A stretch of 9,322 nt of DNA from Methanobacteriota archaeon (GTDB lineage: Archaea; Thermoplasmatota; Poseidoniia; Poseidoniales; SP79): the NCBI GenBank assembly GCA_002715545.1, contig PAZI01000027.1, positions 48,971-58,292 of the forward strand, in the 5' to 3' direction. This document shows, piece by piece, positions 1 to 6,665 of this stretch. Numbering within the stretch: position 1 is the stretch's first letter; each line of letters opens with the position of its first letter. A model generated the notes under the pieces. It was not told the DNA's origin, made no database searches, and worked only from the letters and a program-made list of their open reading frames with translations. Both the position numbers and the translations under genes were made by a program.

Positions 1-403
1 CCCCTTTTGCACATGAACCATACCATCTCCAATATGCTTCACCTTCATCATCATCTAAATATTTTTCAATATGATCCATACCGCGGCCATGCTTAAGATT
101 TGTACTTATGCTCCCATAAGTGTGCTCAAAATCGCCACATTTCCCAGGAGTCCAATAATTCGAGGACTTTCTTGCTTGATCAATTGTCGCCAAAGTATCA
201 CTTTTTCTTTCGGCAAGTAAAGACTTTCTTATAAGCCATCGGCCCTCTACAACAATATAGTTTTTTGGATTAGACGGTATAGATATAATGCCTTCTTTTA
301 AGCAGTATCTAATGCAACACTCTTCTATAATTTCGTTAAGCTTTTTTAAGTTAGCGCTTTCGCTTATTAACGCTTCCCTTATGTATCTTCGTAGTAAGCT
401 CAT
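1..403 (-). CDS. Tagged protein of unknown function, C-terminus beyond the window
   Basis: The reading frame starts at ATG 403-401 and stays open for 134 codons to the window edge, so the stop lies outside. The ATG overlaps the TGA of the HD-domain gene (ATGA, 400-403), which implies coupled translation. The N-terminus, MSLLRRYIREALISES, is a shortened version of the tag shared by neighbouring genes and has I-R-E at residues 8-10. The rest is soluble and mixed in charge, with a Cys pair at 29-30, further Cys at 34, 89 and 131, and a Trp/Tyr-rich stretch near 124-128. I do not recognise the family. The membership in the tagged group is seen directly; any role in the virion is inferred. Confidence 0.8.
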   Translation of the reverse strand, partial: MSLLRRYIREALISESANLKKLNEIIEECCIRYCLKEGIISIPSNPKNYIVVEGRWLIRKSLLAERKSDTLATIDQARKSSNYWTPGKCGDFEHTYGSISTNLKHGRGMDHIEKYLDDDEGEAYWRWYGSCAKG

Positions 404-1680
404 GATAAGTCCTCAATCATTTCATCGATAGCCGCGGCTAACATAAAAGTTCTTCCACGCAGTCGCCGGTTTTTAAAAGCGTTTTTTGCAGGATCTAAAC
501 CGGTCCCTTTTTCATCGTCCCAGTCTTCAATACTCTCAAGCATAAACTTGCCTAGCATACCTAAGCTTTGGTATGTATAAAGCGCAACTTTAAAAACAGA
601 GTCTGGAAACTCTGGCTCAGCATCTTTTATTGCTTTTAAGCGGCCCATATTATTTCTAGCTTTTTCTTCAAGTTTTGGTGCCGTCTTTCTAATGTCATCA
701 ATTGCACCCTGGTTCCACTCAGCAATCTCTTCCCTTCGATCTTCTCTATAGCGAGTGATATCGTTAATTTGGTCTATGTACAAGTCTCTAGAATACTCTT
801 CTATCACTTTCATCATGATGCCGATTTCTTCTAGAAGGTGCTCGCGTTCGCCGACCATCATTGAATGCCACTCTGTTTTTCCGGGTGCACCGACCCTTCT
901 ACCAAGAGAACCAAGAATACAATGAGCAGCCTCTCCGTATCTTTGGGCTGCGACAGTGTACTCTTTATGGGGACCAAACCCGCCGCCTGCAGGCATGCCG
1001 CCGTACCAAGCCCCGCGAATAGGACAAGATATACCCTCACCCTCACTAAGAAGTGCCACTTCATCCAGCTCAATTAATAAACCAATATATTCTTTTAAAG
1101 AATGATTTTTATTCTCAGCCAAAGAAAGAAGAGTGTCCCAATGTTTGCTAGAAATTCCAGAAGGAGGCTGGCCTGAAGTCTTTATTGAAATTGCGTCTAA
1201 AGCTGATTTATATTTTGCTTTTTGTTTTGGAGACGGATTATCGGTAAGATTATGAACCATGTCTGATAACTTTACCCTTAGAGTAGGCACATCACCCATT
1301 AAACCGACTACGTATGACAAATAATCTCCACCCTTTTCATGAGTCAAAGCGCGTACGACCCTAATCACTTCATCAGCTTGAGAATTATCCTGTATAGAAC
1401 CCCTGATAAAATCTTCCATCTCCTCAGCAGACTCGACTGTAGATCCTGGGGCGTCTTCTAAGGAATCGTGAAGAAGAGCCGCTAATTGCGCGAGTTTATC
1501 TCTAGGATAAAAACTTCTGGCGATATTTCTAACTTCTGATGGGTGTGAAAAATACTCAGAACCATCGCGTCTGGTTTGACCTACATGAGCCATCCTTGCA
1601 GTATTATAAACATCCTTAAAATCTTCAGAAGAAAAACTTTCGCGGATAAATTTTCTTAGCTGATACTTTGCGATTTTCAT
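400..1680 (-). CDS. Tagged RelA/SpoT-type HD phosphohydrolase domain protein
   Basis: This 426-residue protein has an HD hydrolase domain (about 22-150) of the type that removes the 3' diphosphate from (p)ppGpp in SpoT and MESH1. Visible motifs are GQTR (34-37), FSHP with H46, ALLHD with H71-D72, LED (E75-D76), and VKLSDMVHN with K137, D140, H143 and N144. These match the metal-binding and substrate residues of that family. No synthetase domain is present. Residues about 165-426 are an unrecognised, largely helical second half. The N-terminus MKIAKYQLRKFIRESF is a canonical tag ending in I-R-E (12-14). The ATG overlaps the nuclease gene stop (ATGA) and is preceded by AGAGG at good spacing. 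HD family membership is solid. Hydrolysis of (p)ppGpp is inferred, and another nucleotide could be the substrate. Confidence 0.88.
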   Translation of the reverse strand: MKIAKYQLRKFIRESFSSEDFKDVYNTARMAHVGQTRRDGSEYFSHPSEVRNIARSFYPRDKLAQLAALLHDSLEDAPGSTVESAEEMEDFIRGSIQDNSQADEVIRVVRALTHEKGGDYLSYVVGLMGDVPTLRVKLSDMVHNLTDNPSPKQKAKYKSALDAISIKTSGQPPSGISSKHWDTLLSLAENKNHSLKEYIGLLIELDEVALLSEGEGISCPIRGAWYGGMPAGGGFGPHKEYTVAAQRYGEAAHCILGSLGRRVGAPGKTEWHSMMVGEREHLLEEIGIMMKVIEEYSRDLYIDQINDITRYREDRREEIAEWNQGAIDDIRKTAPKLEEKARNNMGRLKAIKDAEPEFPDSVFKVALYTYQSLGMLGKFMLESIEDWDDEKGTGLDPAKNAFKNRRLRGRTFMLAAAIDEMIEDLS

Positions 1681-2003
1681 TTATATACCTCTGCGAATCC
1701 CTCTCTTAGAAGCCAATCATTTACGCACTCATCATTGAACCAAATCTCCCCAAGCCAGCGACCGAACTTACCCTTCTTATCTTTTTCTGTTTTTAGCCTA
1801 ATCCATTTATTACCAATTTTTTGACGAAGGGCGTCTCTAGACTTTAAGCCAAATTCTCTTTGTTCACCTCTGACTTCAGGAGCGTTTATACGAAGTAGAC
1901 GTATTTTCTGAGCCTTAAGAATGACGTCGAATCCCAGATCAATATCTACAGTAACTGTATCACCATCATATACTTTTCTGACAAATGCTCGGTATTCGTA
2001 CAC
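1677..2003 (-). CDS. Thermonuclease-like (SNase) endonuclease
   Basis: This 108-residue protein spans one staphylococcal-nuclease fold, a calcium-dependent nuclease family. From memory of staphylococcal nuclease, YDGDT gives D15 (its D21), IRLLRINAPE gives R35 and E43, and GRWLGEIW gives R82 (its R87). The end VNDWLLREGFAEVYK matches the family C-terminus. The second calcium aspartate (D40) is Asn here; RINAPE variants occur in the family, so activity is still likely. There is no signal peptide and no N-terminal tag, unlike most neighbours. The start is GTG, directly after the TAA of the small membrane gene, with AGGAC just upstream. The stop overlaps the HD gene start. Possible roles are host DNA breakdown or processing of phage DNA; the sequence cannot decide. 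Confidence 0.92.
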   Translation of the reverse strand: MYEYRAFVRKVYDGDTVTVDIDLGFDVILKAQKIRLLRINAPEVRGEQREFGLKSRDALRQKIGNKWIRLKTEKDKKGKFGRWLGEIWFNDECVNDWLLREGFAEVYK

Positions 2004-2174
2004 TTACTTCGTCCTAACTTTTCTCTTTTGCTTCTTAAGTTGCTTGATTTGCTTTTCTACACTAGCGACATTCTCTTCTAGATGATCTAACCTTAGCTGA
2101 GTGGAATAGTAAAAGCCGCCCATCGTGGCAGCAAAAGTTACTATCGTTATTAAGGTCTTGACATCTAACTTCAT
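2004..2174 (-). CDS. Small membrane-anchored coiled-coil protein (56 aa)
   Basis: ATG 2174-2172 to TAA 2006-2004 encodes 56 residues. One hydrophobic segment (about 8-23, LITIVTFAATMGGFYY) is followed by a charged helix with heptad-like spacing (about 26-56) rich in Lys and Gln. A short membrane anchor with a coiled coil recalls phage accessory proteins such as lysis spanins or holin-associated proteins, but no specific family is recognised. The start overlaps the preceding stop as ATGA and the stop abuts the GTG of the nuclease gene. These junctions match the rest of the operon and are the main support for a real gene. It has no N-terminal tag. Confidence 0.75.
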   Translation of the reverse strand: MKLDVKTLITIVTFAATMGGFYYSTQLRLDHLEENVASVEKQIKQLKKQKRKVRTK

Positions 2175-2497
2175 CTTCTTTTTTGCCTTGTGTGAACAAT
2201 TTCTCCAGTGGCTTTATCTCGAATTTTGCCGCTATCGACCCTAAACGGATTAAAGGACGAAGGAATTTCGTAACCAAGATCTTCAAGCTCATCTTCGAGT
2301 ATGTCATAATCATCACTAACATTTTCGTAATCCGGATCAGAATTACTCATCTGGGCTAGCCTGTGTCCTAGATCATCAAACCTTTGAAATAAATCAGCTG
2401 CCTTACCACGGTTAACTTCACGTGCTTTATTTAACATCGCGCGTGAAGCAGAAACTTCCCTGATTATTCTTCTCAACTGTTTCTTTGTAACTTTCAT
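2171..2497 (-). CDS. Tagged acidic helical protein of unknown function (108 aa)
   Basis: The start is set at ATG 2497-2495. It overlaps the preceding TAA by one base (TAATG) and gives a protein that begins with the canonical tag MKVTKKQLRRIIREVS, with I-R-E at 12-14. An upstream in-frame start at 2539 would bury the tag inside the previous gene and is rejected. The body has a predicted helix (about 18-50), an acidic stretch around 53-75 (YENVSDDYDILEDELEDLGY) and a basic end (HTRQKRR). No family is recognised. It is tightly coupled to the double-tag gene before it and to the membrane coiled-coil gene after it. Confidence 0.85.
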   Translation of the reverse strand: MKVTKKQLRRIIREVSASRAMLNKAREVNRGKAADLFQRFDDLGHRLAQMSNSDPDYENVSDDYDILEDELEDLGYEIPSSFNPFRVDSGKIRDKATGEIVHTRQKRR

Positions 2498-3465
2498 TAT
2501 AGCAACTTCTCCCAAGGAAGACTTTTTTCCGAATCCCACACAAGAATAGACGCTATTTTACCAGACTTTATTGCTTCTGGAGTTTGCTTATCTTTGCCAA
2601 AGTGGATTGATTCATCTTCAAGCATTTTCTTAACTACGGTGTTTATTTTACTAACTACGCTTTTTGCTTCAGCGCTAGTTTCATAAGGCTTTTGCACAGC
2701 TAGAATATATCGATTATTCAAAAGAGCCATGTCTACTTCTGCGCCAATCTCTTTTCCTAGTTGCTTTTCAGATTTTCTATTTTCATTATCTTGGTCTTTA
2801 CTTATTCTGTAGGAATGGGCGGCCCAGCTTTTTGGAAAACTATCTACTCTTATAAGATAAACGGGTTTTTCTATTTTGCTTTCTTTCTTCTTCTTTTTAC
2901 CAAAGCCGAATATTTCTGTCTTCAAAGATTCTTTAACAATTCTTCTTAGTTGCGCCTCTGTGATTCTCATCTTAGAGCATGACGATCTTGCAGAGGCCAT
3001 TACCATCCCGGGCCCTCGATTTGAATTCAGGTAATCTTTGTACTGAGCCATTCGCTCGGGGTCTTTAAGACTTTCGTCCATAGTTTTTTTCAGTAAGTCA
3101 GCTAGTTCTCGAGGGCGTTTATCGACGTTGCTAAGGTCGCTGAGGTCAAGAGACTTTATACCGTTAACTGTAATATACCCTACCAGTGGAGGGTCCTTCC
3201 GGTCTCTAACAATCCTAACTGTAGCGCCAGCGCGATTTCCATACCTTTTCATGAACGTCGACTTGGCATAGCTAGACCACATAGGAACGCCAAGGTACCA
3301 GCTTATTCCTATCCTGTTACCTGCAGGTGATCGTAGCTTACTATACTCATCTTGCGTGTTGCTAAGATCACCATACCAATCATCAGCGATGTTAATATCA
3401 TCTCGCCAATCTTCGTAGGTAGATTCCCTGATAATTCTTCGCAGTTGTCGTTTTGTGATTTTCAC
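2497..3465 (-). CDS. Double-tagged two-part protein of unknown function (322 aa)
   Basis: The gene starts at GTG 3465, overlapping the preceding stop as GTGA, with GGAGGA just upstream. It begins with the tag MKITKRQLRRIIRES. A second complete tag, MRITEAQLRRIVKESL, begins at Met166 (ATG 2970-2968). The protein is therefore two tagged units in one frame: residues 1-165 and 166-322. The first unit has many aromatic residues (WYLGVPMW near 56-63) and a beta-like stretch ending in TVNGIKSL (99-106), which resembles the next small tagged protein. The second unit has a Lys-rich linker (GFGKKKKKES) and an alpha/beta-looking domain with YLIRVDSF and NNRYILAVQKP. No Shine-Dalgarno sequence precedes Met166. 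Gene fusion, polyprotein, or a frameshift that joined two genes are all possible. Confidence 0.82.
   Translation of the reverse strand: MKITKRQLRRIIRESTYEDWRDDINIADDWYGDLSNTQDEYSKLRSPAGNRIGISWYLGVPMWSSYAKSTFMKRYGNRAGATVRIVRDRKDPPLVGYITVNGIKSLDLSDLSNVDKRPRELADLLKKTMDESLKDPERMAQYKDYLNSNRGPGMVMASARSSCSKMRITEAQLRRIVKESLKTEIFGFGKKKKKESKIEKPVYLIRVDSFPKSWAAHSYRISKDQDNENRKSEKQLGKEIGAEVDMALLNNRYILAVQKPYETSAEAKSVVSKINTVVKKMLEDESIHFGKDKQTPEAIKSGKIASILVWDSEKSLPWEKLL
2923..2970 (-). repeat. Internal copy of the N-terminal tag
   Basis: These 16 codons encode MRITEAQLRRIVKESL in the middle of the 322-residue gene. The match to the true N-terminal tags includes the QLRR core and the I-V-K-E-S end. A TAA lies one frame away, at 2974-2972, ending one base before this ATG. 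A ribosome or ancestral gene in that frame would stop right there. That supports the idea that this Met was once a separate gene start. Confidence 0.8.
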
Positions 3466-3701
3466 TCTTCTTCCTCCAGAGACTTTTTACTCCATTTAGA
3501 TTTTGGCATCAGCTTCTCTATTCTAAAGCTGAGCGCTTTCATCCCGTTTATAGTAGGTTGGCCCATGTCATCAGTCCCAATACTCTTTACGACTGTTCTC
3601 TTGTTTTTAAAACGACCAGTAAGAATTACATCGCCGACTTCTAGATCCAGTGCTAGCGCTTCTGAAATGATTTTTCTTAATTGTCGTTTTGTGACTTTCA
3701 T
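3462..3701 (-). CDS. Small tagged protein with beta-rich domain (79 aa)
   Basis: ATG 3701 overlaps the previous TAA by one base and is preceded by a strong GGAGGA. The N-terminus MKVTKRQLRKIISEAL is the canonical tag, with I-S-E at 12-14. The body (about 18-68) alternates beta-like and polar residues: VGDVILTGRFKNKRTVVKS, then TINGMKALSFRIEKL. It ends in a short acidic tail, EEEE. The stretch TINGMKAL (50-57) matches TVNGIKSL in the first half of the next gene, which suggests a shared small fold or tandem duplication. I recognise the pattern only as a hypothetical protein type of marine phages; no function is known to me. Confidence 0.85.
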   Translation of the reverse strand: MKVTKRQLRKIISEALALDLEVGDVILTGRFKNKRTVVKSIGTDDMGQPTINGMKALSFRIEKLMPKSKWSKKSLEEEE

Positions 3702-3892
3702 TAGTCCTCCATCATTCCCATTTTTTTATACCAGCCATACAGCTCGTCATTTGTATCGTCGCCGGTCCATGTCACATCTTTCCCGCTCATATAACCACGA
3801 CTTTGACATGTTCCATCTTGGTGAGTGTTCTTCCTATTAGCCTTTATACTAAACTCTAATAGCGCGCTTATATATTCTCGTAATAAGTTCAC
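3701..3892 (-). CDS. Small protein with variant N-terminal tag (63 aa)
   Basis: The start is GTG 3892, overlapping the previous TGA as GTGA. The N-terminus MNLLREYISALLEF is a short variant tag with L-R-E (4-6) and L-L-E (11-13). The remainder is polar with His, Cys and several Trp, ending in DDTNDELYGWYKKMGMMED. That ending loosely resembles the C-terminal strand of acetyltransferases (LYxWYxKxGF type), but the protein is far too short to be one. No family is recognised. Perfect junctions with both neighbours support it as a real gene. Confidence 0.72.
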   Translation of the reverse strand: MNLLREYISALLEFSIKANRKNTHQDGTCQSRGYMSGKDVTWTGDDTNDELYGWYKKMGMMED

Positions 3893-4527
3893 GCTGGATT
3901 CCCCAATATGATCTTTGTTGAGCTTTTAGCTCCGAACTTTTTAGTATACCAACCCTTTGCGCTCTTAAACAATGGCGGAGCATTTGGGTCCGGGTGTTCT
4001 CCATGAAAAATATAGTCATCACCTGCGAGTAATTGTGCAACCTTCGCTTCATCCTCAACTGGCTTTGCGCCTCTTTTTAACATGGCGTACGCAGGCTTTC
4101 CGCTAACCTCACCCCACCAATTCCCAATACCGGCAATAGATCCACCAGCTCTAAGCTCTGCAGATTTGCTCTTATATTCCCCTGAGGCCTGTGGTGAGCC
4201 ATCATTTGCTGCGGCCCCCATTTTTACTCCGCCGACATCAGGTTTTCCCATAATCGCAACATCAACATCTGCATCATCATCAATATCTTTAACGACCCAA
4301 TAGGTGTATCTATCTAGACTATCAGGACTAGTAATTTTAAAGTGGCCACCGATAGGAGCGTATGTTTGCTGCACTAAATCGAATAAGTTTTGTTTTACTT
4401 GCTCTCTTCTTGGATCACCAGACTGCAATAAAGTCCATTCATTCTGGGGTATTGTTCGTTGCGGAGCGACTGGACTAAGCTCATCTTCAAGCATTTCTCT
4501 AATTAATGTTCTTAATTTGCTTCTCAT
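3889..4527 (-). CDS. Tagged protein of unknown function (212 aa)
   Basis: ATG 4527 follows AAGGAC at reasonable spacing, 12 bases after the previous gene. The N-terminus MRSKLRTLIREMLEDE is a variant tag with I-R-E at 9-11. The body holds an acidic stretch (DIDDDADVDV, 81-90), a Gly/Lys segment (GKPDVGGVKMGAAANDG, 94-110), a Trp pair in GNWWGEVSGKPAY (135-147) and GWYTKKFGA (192-200) near the end. The pattern of an acidic strand followed by DG, WWGEVSG and GWY could fit a compact alpha/beta enzyme such as an acetyltransferase-like fold. That is a weak guess. It is the first gene of the tagged cluster in transcription order. Confidence 0.82.
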   Translation of the reverse strand: MRSKLRTLIREMLEDELSPVAPQRTIPQNEWTLLQSGDPRREQVKQNLFDLVQQTYAPIGGHFKITSPDSLDRYTYWVVKDIDDDADVDVAIMGKPDVGGVKMGAAANDGSPQASGEYKSKSAELRAGGSIAGIGNWWGEVSGKPAYAMLKRGAKPVEDEAKVAQLLAGDDYIFHGEHPDPNAPPLFKSAKGWYTKKFGAKSSTKIILGNPA

Positions 4528-4539
4528 ATCATAAGTCCT

Positions 4540-4779
4540 TTATCTTAAAGCAGGATCAGCCTTAGTAGCCTCAAGTTTGGGGAGAAAATCTTTTTTAAGC
4601 TTTAGTAATCTCTCAAACCGAACCTTTTGTCTAGCGTCAGTATACAAAACCTGGGGTTTCTTATATTCTCCGTTAATTAAAAGATCATCAAAATTATAAA
4701 ATTTTGTTTTGGTTGGTTTAGGACCAGAGCCCATTAAAAGAAATGAAACGGCTATTAGTAATAAACTGATTTTTCGCAA
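4540..4779 (-). CDS. Small exported protein (79 aa)
   Basis: The only start giving the full hydrophobic N-terminus is TTG 4779; AGGATGG lies about ten bases upstream. Residues 1-17 (MRKISLLLIAVSFLLMG) form a typical signal sequence or membrane anchor. There is no lipobox Cys, so a lipoprotein is unlikely. The mature part runs YNFDDLLINGEYKKPQVLY, then RQKVRFERLLKLKKDFLPKL. This F-x-D-x-x-I-x-GE-x-KKP pattern followed by R-x-x-x-x-F-x-x-L recalls small exported proteins of myxobacteria and relatives, a weak recollection that would need a profile search. It sits between the membrane gene and the tagged cluster, 11 and 12 bases from its neighbours. Confidence 0.75.
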   Translation of the reverse strand: MRKISLLLIAVSFLLMGSGPKPTKTKFYNFDDLLINGEYKKPQVLYTDARQKVRFERLLKLKKDFLPKLEATKADPALR

Positions 4780-4790
4780 AGCTCACCATC

Positions 4791-5129
4791 CTACATCAAT
4801 ACCTGAATAAGTATTATGCAGAATGACAAAAATATACAAATCGCCGTCTTAAGGGTAAACATTGTTTCACCCAATAAAAACCACGTCATAAATGGGAACA
4901 CCAAATAAGATAATCCGAAACCAATAAATCGAATTGACCATGCTGATGAAAAATGAGCATATAGAAATCTTGAACCAAAATACCCACAAATAGAAATTGG
5001 AATTGCTAATGCGACACAAATGAGAAGTGTATTATAGCTTTTGAAATATTCTGAAAATTGGCCGTTTGCGCCGACCCAGGCCATGGCTTGCAGTGTGAGG
5101 ATTAAAGCGACGCCATAAAATAAATTCAT
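4791..5129 (-). CDS. Four-helix membrane protein, DMT/EamA-like
   Basis: The 112 residues form four hydrophobic helices at about 3-20, 34-52, 66-86 and 93-112. The size and the end LLGETMFTLKTAICIFLSFCIILIQ resemble half of an EamA transporter or a small multidrug resistance protein. The membrane Glu at position 14 that drives proton exchange in EmrE-type pumps is Gln here, so a standard drug pump is unlikely. I recall similar four-helix proteins in marine phages, annotated only as hypothetical. The ATG overlaps the stop of the IMPDH/GMP reductase gene (ATGA). Substrate and role are unknown. Confidence 0.8.
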   Translation of the reverse strand: MNLFYGVALILTLQAMAWVGANGQFSEYFKSYNTLLICVALAIPISICGYFGSRFLYAHFSSAWSIRFIGFGLSYLVFPFMTWFLLGETMFTLKTAICIFLSFCIILIQVLM

Positions 5130-6139
5130 CTCAAAATATGAGTAGAGCTTTCTTGTTGGGCCGAGTTTGATTGTACAATCAACTCAGATTTATTTCTAAA
5201 TTCGCTTAAGCTAACGGCACCAGAGTATGAACATGCACTAGCTAATTGCTTTTTCATTAATTCAATTATGTCCTTAATAGAGCCCTTATATGGTATTGTT
5301 GTAGAGATACCCTCGACTGAATTATGGCTGCCCTTCCAGTCCCTTTGTGCCTCCACAGAAGCCATACCTCTATATACTTTATATTTCTTATTATCAGAAG
5401 CTGAAAATACCTCTCCAGGTGATTCATCGGTACCCGCAAATAGAGAACCGCACATCACTAAATCAGCTCCGGCAGCTATCGCTTTTGCAATATCACCTGT
5501 GCTCCGCATTCCACCATCTGCGATTATCAAGGCATTACGATCCGTCTGCGAGCAATCTAGTATGCTTTGTAGAGTTGGGACTCCATGACCAGTTTGGATT
5601 CGTGTGGAGCAAATAGAGCCCCCACCAATACCTACACGAATACTATCGGCGCCCCAATCAGCCAAATCATTAAAGCCGTCAAGAGTTGCTACATTACCCG
5701 CCATAATGTGAATATCATCACTAAAGATATCACGTAATTTTTTTAAAGCATTCTTCATTAAAGCGTGATGGCCGTGTGCCACATCAACACAAAGTATTTT
5801 TGCGCCCTCTGAAATAACTGCTTGGGCACGTTCTAAAAAATCTCCCGAAACACCGATAGCTGCAGCAACTTTATCAGTTTTCATCTGGACTTCTCTTACG
5901 ATATCAGCCTGTCCCTTGATCGTATTATATCTATGGACAATACCAAGACCGCCATACTTCGCCATAGAGATAGCCATTGTATGCTCTGTCACAGTGTCCA
6001 TTGGGCTAGACACAAAAGGACATTGCAGATCCAATAAATTATCCCCTAAATTAACAGAAAGATCAATTTGTTTTCTAGATAAAATCTCTGAATATTGGGG
6101 AACCAATAAAACATCATCAAACGTAATTGTCTTTCTCAA
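5126..6139 (-). CDS. GMP reductase / IMP dehydrogenase family enzyme without CBS domains
   Basis: This 337-residue TIM-barrel enzyme shows TFDDVLLVP (6-14), SSPMDTVT (44-51), CVDVAHGHH (117-125), GNVAT (148-152), the active-site loop GSICSTR with Cys177 and Thr179, IADGGMR (206-212), [14 protein letters not shown] (223-236) and YRGMAS (256-261). The tandem CBS insert of typical IMP dehydrogenases is absent. The flap region has no Arg-Tyr pair; it reads [13 protein letters not shown], nearer to the EGK-x-V-x-x-PxKG of GMP reductases. GMP reductase converts GMP to IMP with NADPH. I favour that reaction, but IMP dehydrogenase cannot be excluded. The start is TTG 6139, overlapping the previous stop as TTGA, with GAGAGGG upstream. 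The C-terminus is longer than in many GMP reductases. Confidence 0.93.
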   Translation of the reverse strand: MRKTITFDDVLLVPQYSEILSRKQIDLSVNLGDNLLDLQCPFVSSPMDTVTEHTMAISMAKYGGLGIVHRYNTIKGQADIVREVQMKTDKVAAAIGVSGDFLERAQAVISEGAKILCVDVAHGHHALMKNALKKLRDIFSDDIHIMAGNVATLDGFNDLADWGADSIRVGIGGGSICSTRIQTGHGVPTLQSILDCSQTDRNALIIADGGMRSTGDIAKAIAAGADLVMCGSLFAGTDESPGEVFSASDNKKYKVYRGMASVEAQRDWKGSHNSVEGISTTIPYKGSIKDIIELMKKQLASACSYSGAVSLSEFRNKSELIVQSNSAQQESSTHILR

Positions 6140-6390
6140 CTCTTTACCCTCTCGTATTCTTCAATAACGCAATGCTTATAAACCCTATTTTCACTTAATA
6201 TGTCTATAACCATCTTTATCTCAGTATATCTCACCTTTTGCTTTAACCATGGCTTTATAGCGTAAATAATATCAGACACATTTTTTTCGTATGGGCCTTT
6301 GACGATTATTCCAATAGAGTCTAATTCCATTTCATTATAAAATGTTCTTTCGCTCTTTTTAACTCTTTTTACCAGATCATTCTTTCTCAT
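6136..6390 (-). CDS. Small basic protein of unknown function (84 aa)
   Basis: ATG 6390 overlaps the previous TAA by one base and the stop overlaps the TTG of the next gene. The protein is Lys/Glu rich, with an amphipathic N-terminus (RKNDLVKRVKKSE) and a central stretch DSIGIIVKGPYEKNVSD that looks like a strand-turn-helix. No membrane segment, signal peptide or tag is present. I do not recognise a family. The overlaps on both sides and an uninterrupted frame support coding status. Confidence 0.72.
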   Translation of the reverse strand: MRKNDLVKRVKKSERTFYNEMELDSIGIIVKGPYEKNVSDIIYAIKPWLKQKVRYTEIKMVIDILSENRVYKHCVIEEYERVKS

Positions 6391-6665
6391 TAATCTGATT
6401 TCGCAGCCAATGAAAAAATTGTATCGTTTGTATTACACACCCTAGAGATTGTTTCAAGAGTATCTTCTAATTGCTCTTTATTATCATAAAGCTGCTGGCG
6501 CGCCCAGTACCTGTAAACAGACGCCTGATAGTCTTCATTTGGTTTCTTAAATCGATTTATGGTGTTAATCCACTCTTCGACATCTTCATATGAACTACTT
6601 TTAAGGATCGCTGGACACTTACCTGCTAGTACTAATACTTTCGTTCTAATCGCGTTAAAACTCAT
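6390..6665 (-). CDS. Small helical protein of unknown function (91 aa)
   Basis: ATG 6665 overlaps the deformylase stop as ATGA, and the TAA overlaps the next ATG. The body looks mainly helical, with a Trp/Tyr-rich core (EDVEEWINTINRF at 27-39, then YRYWARQQLYDN). Two Cys occur at 17 and 77. No membrane segment or known motif is seen. Its place between the deformylase and the nucleotide enzyme gives no functional hint. Confidence 0.72.
   Translation of the reverse strand: MSFNAIRTKVLVLAGKCPAILKSSSYEDVEEWINTINRFKKPNEDYQASVYRYWARQQLYDNKEQLEDTLETISRVCNTNDTIFSLAAKSD

Larger units (their letters stand above)
356..4527 (-). repeat. Dispersed family of eight tag-coding segments
   Basis: Eight segments in this 4.2-kb block encode related short basic amphipathic peptides. 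Canonical 14-residue copies begin at 1680, 2497, 2970 (internal), 3465 and 3701, with consensus M-[KR]-[IV]-[AT]-x-x-Q-L-R-[RK]-[IF]-[IV]-x-E. Shorter variants begin at 403, 3892 and 4527. Each ends with [I/L/V]-x-E at residue 10 to 14. The related coding sequence could also promote recombination and gene exchange. No copy occurs in the genes above 4527. Confidence 0.85.

Noticed and set aside
1678..1685. TATAAATG resembling a T4-type late promoter (TATAAATA)
   Set aside because: One mismatch, located at the stop/start overlap of coding genes and at the ATG itself; no other copies were found, so chance is likely.
2498..2539. Upstream in-frame start extending the 108-residue tagged protein
   Set aside because: It would overlap the previous gene by 43 bases and bury the conserved tag; the TAATG junction at 2497 is clearly better.
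3352..3840. Long plus-strand open frame of 162 codons opposite the tagged genes
   Set aside because: It runs antisense to three genes with perfect overlaps and recognisable tags, and its translation is Ser/Phe-rich as expected of a shadow. Other plus-strand frames, for example at 4082-4534, 5268-5616 and 7385-7753, fail for the same reason.
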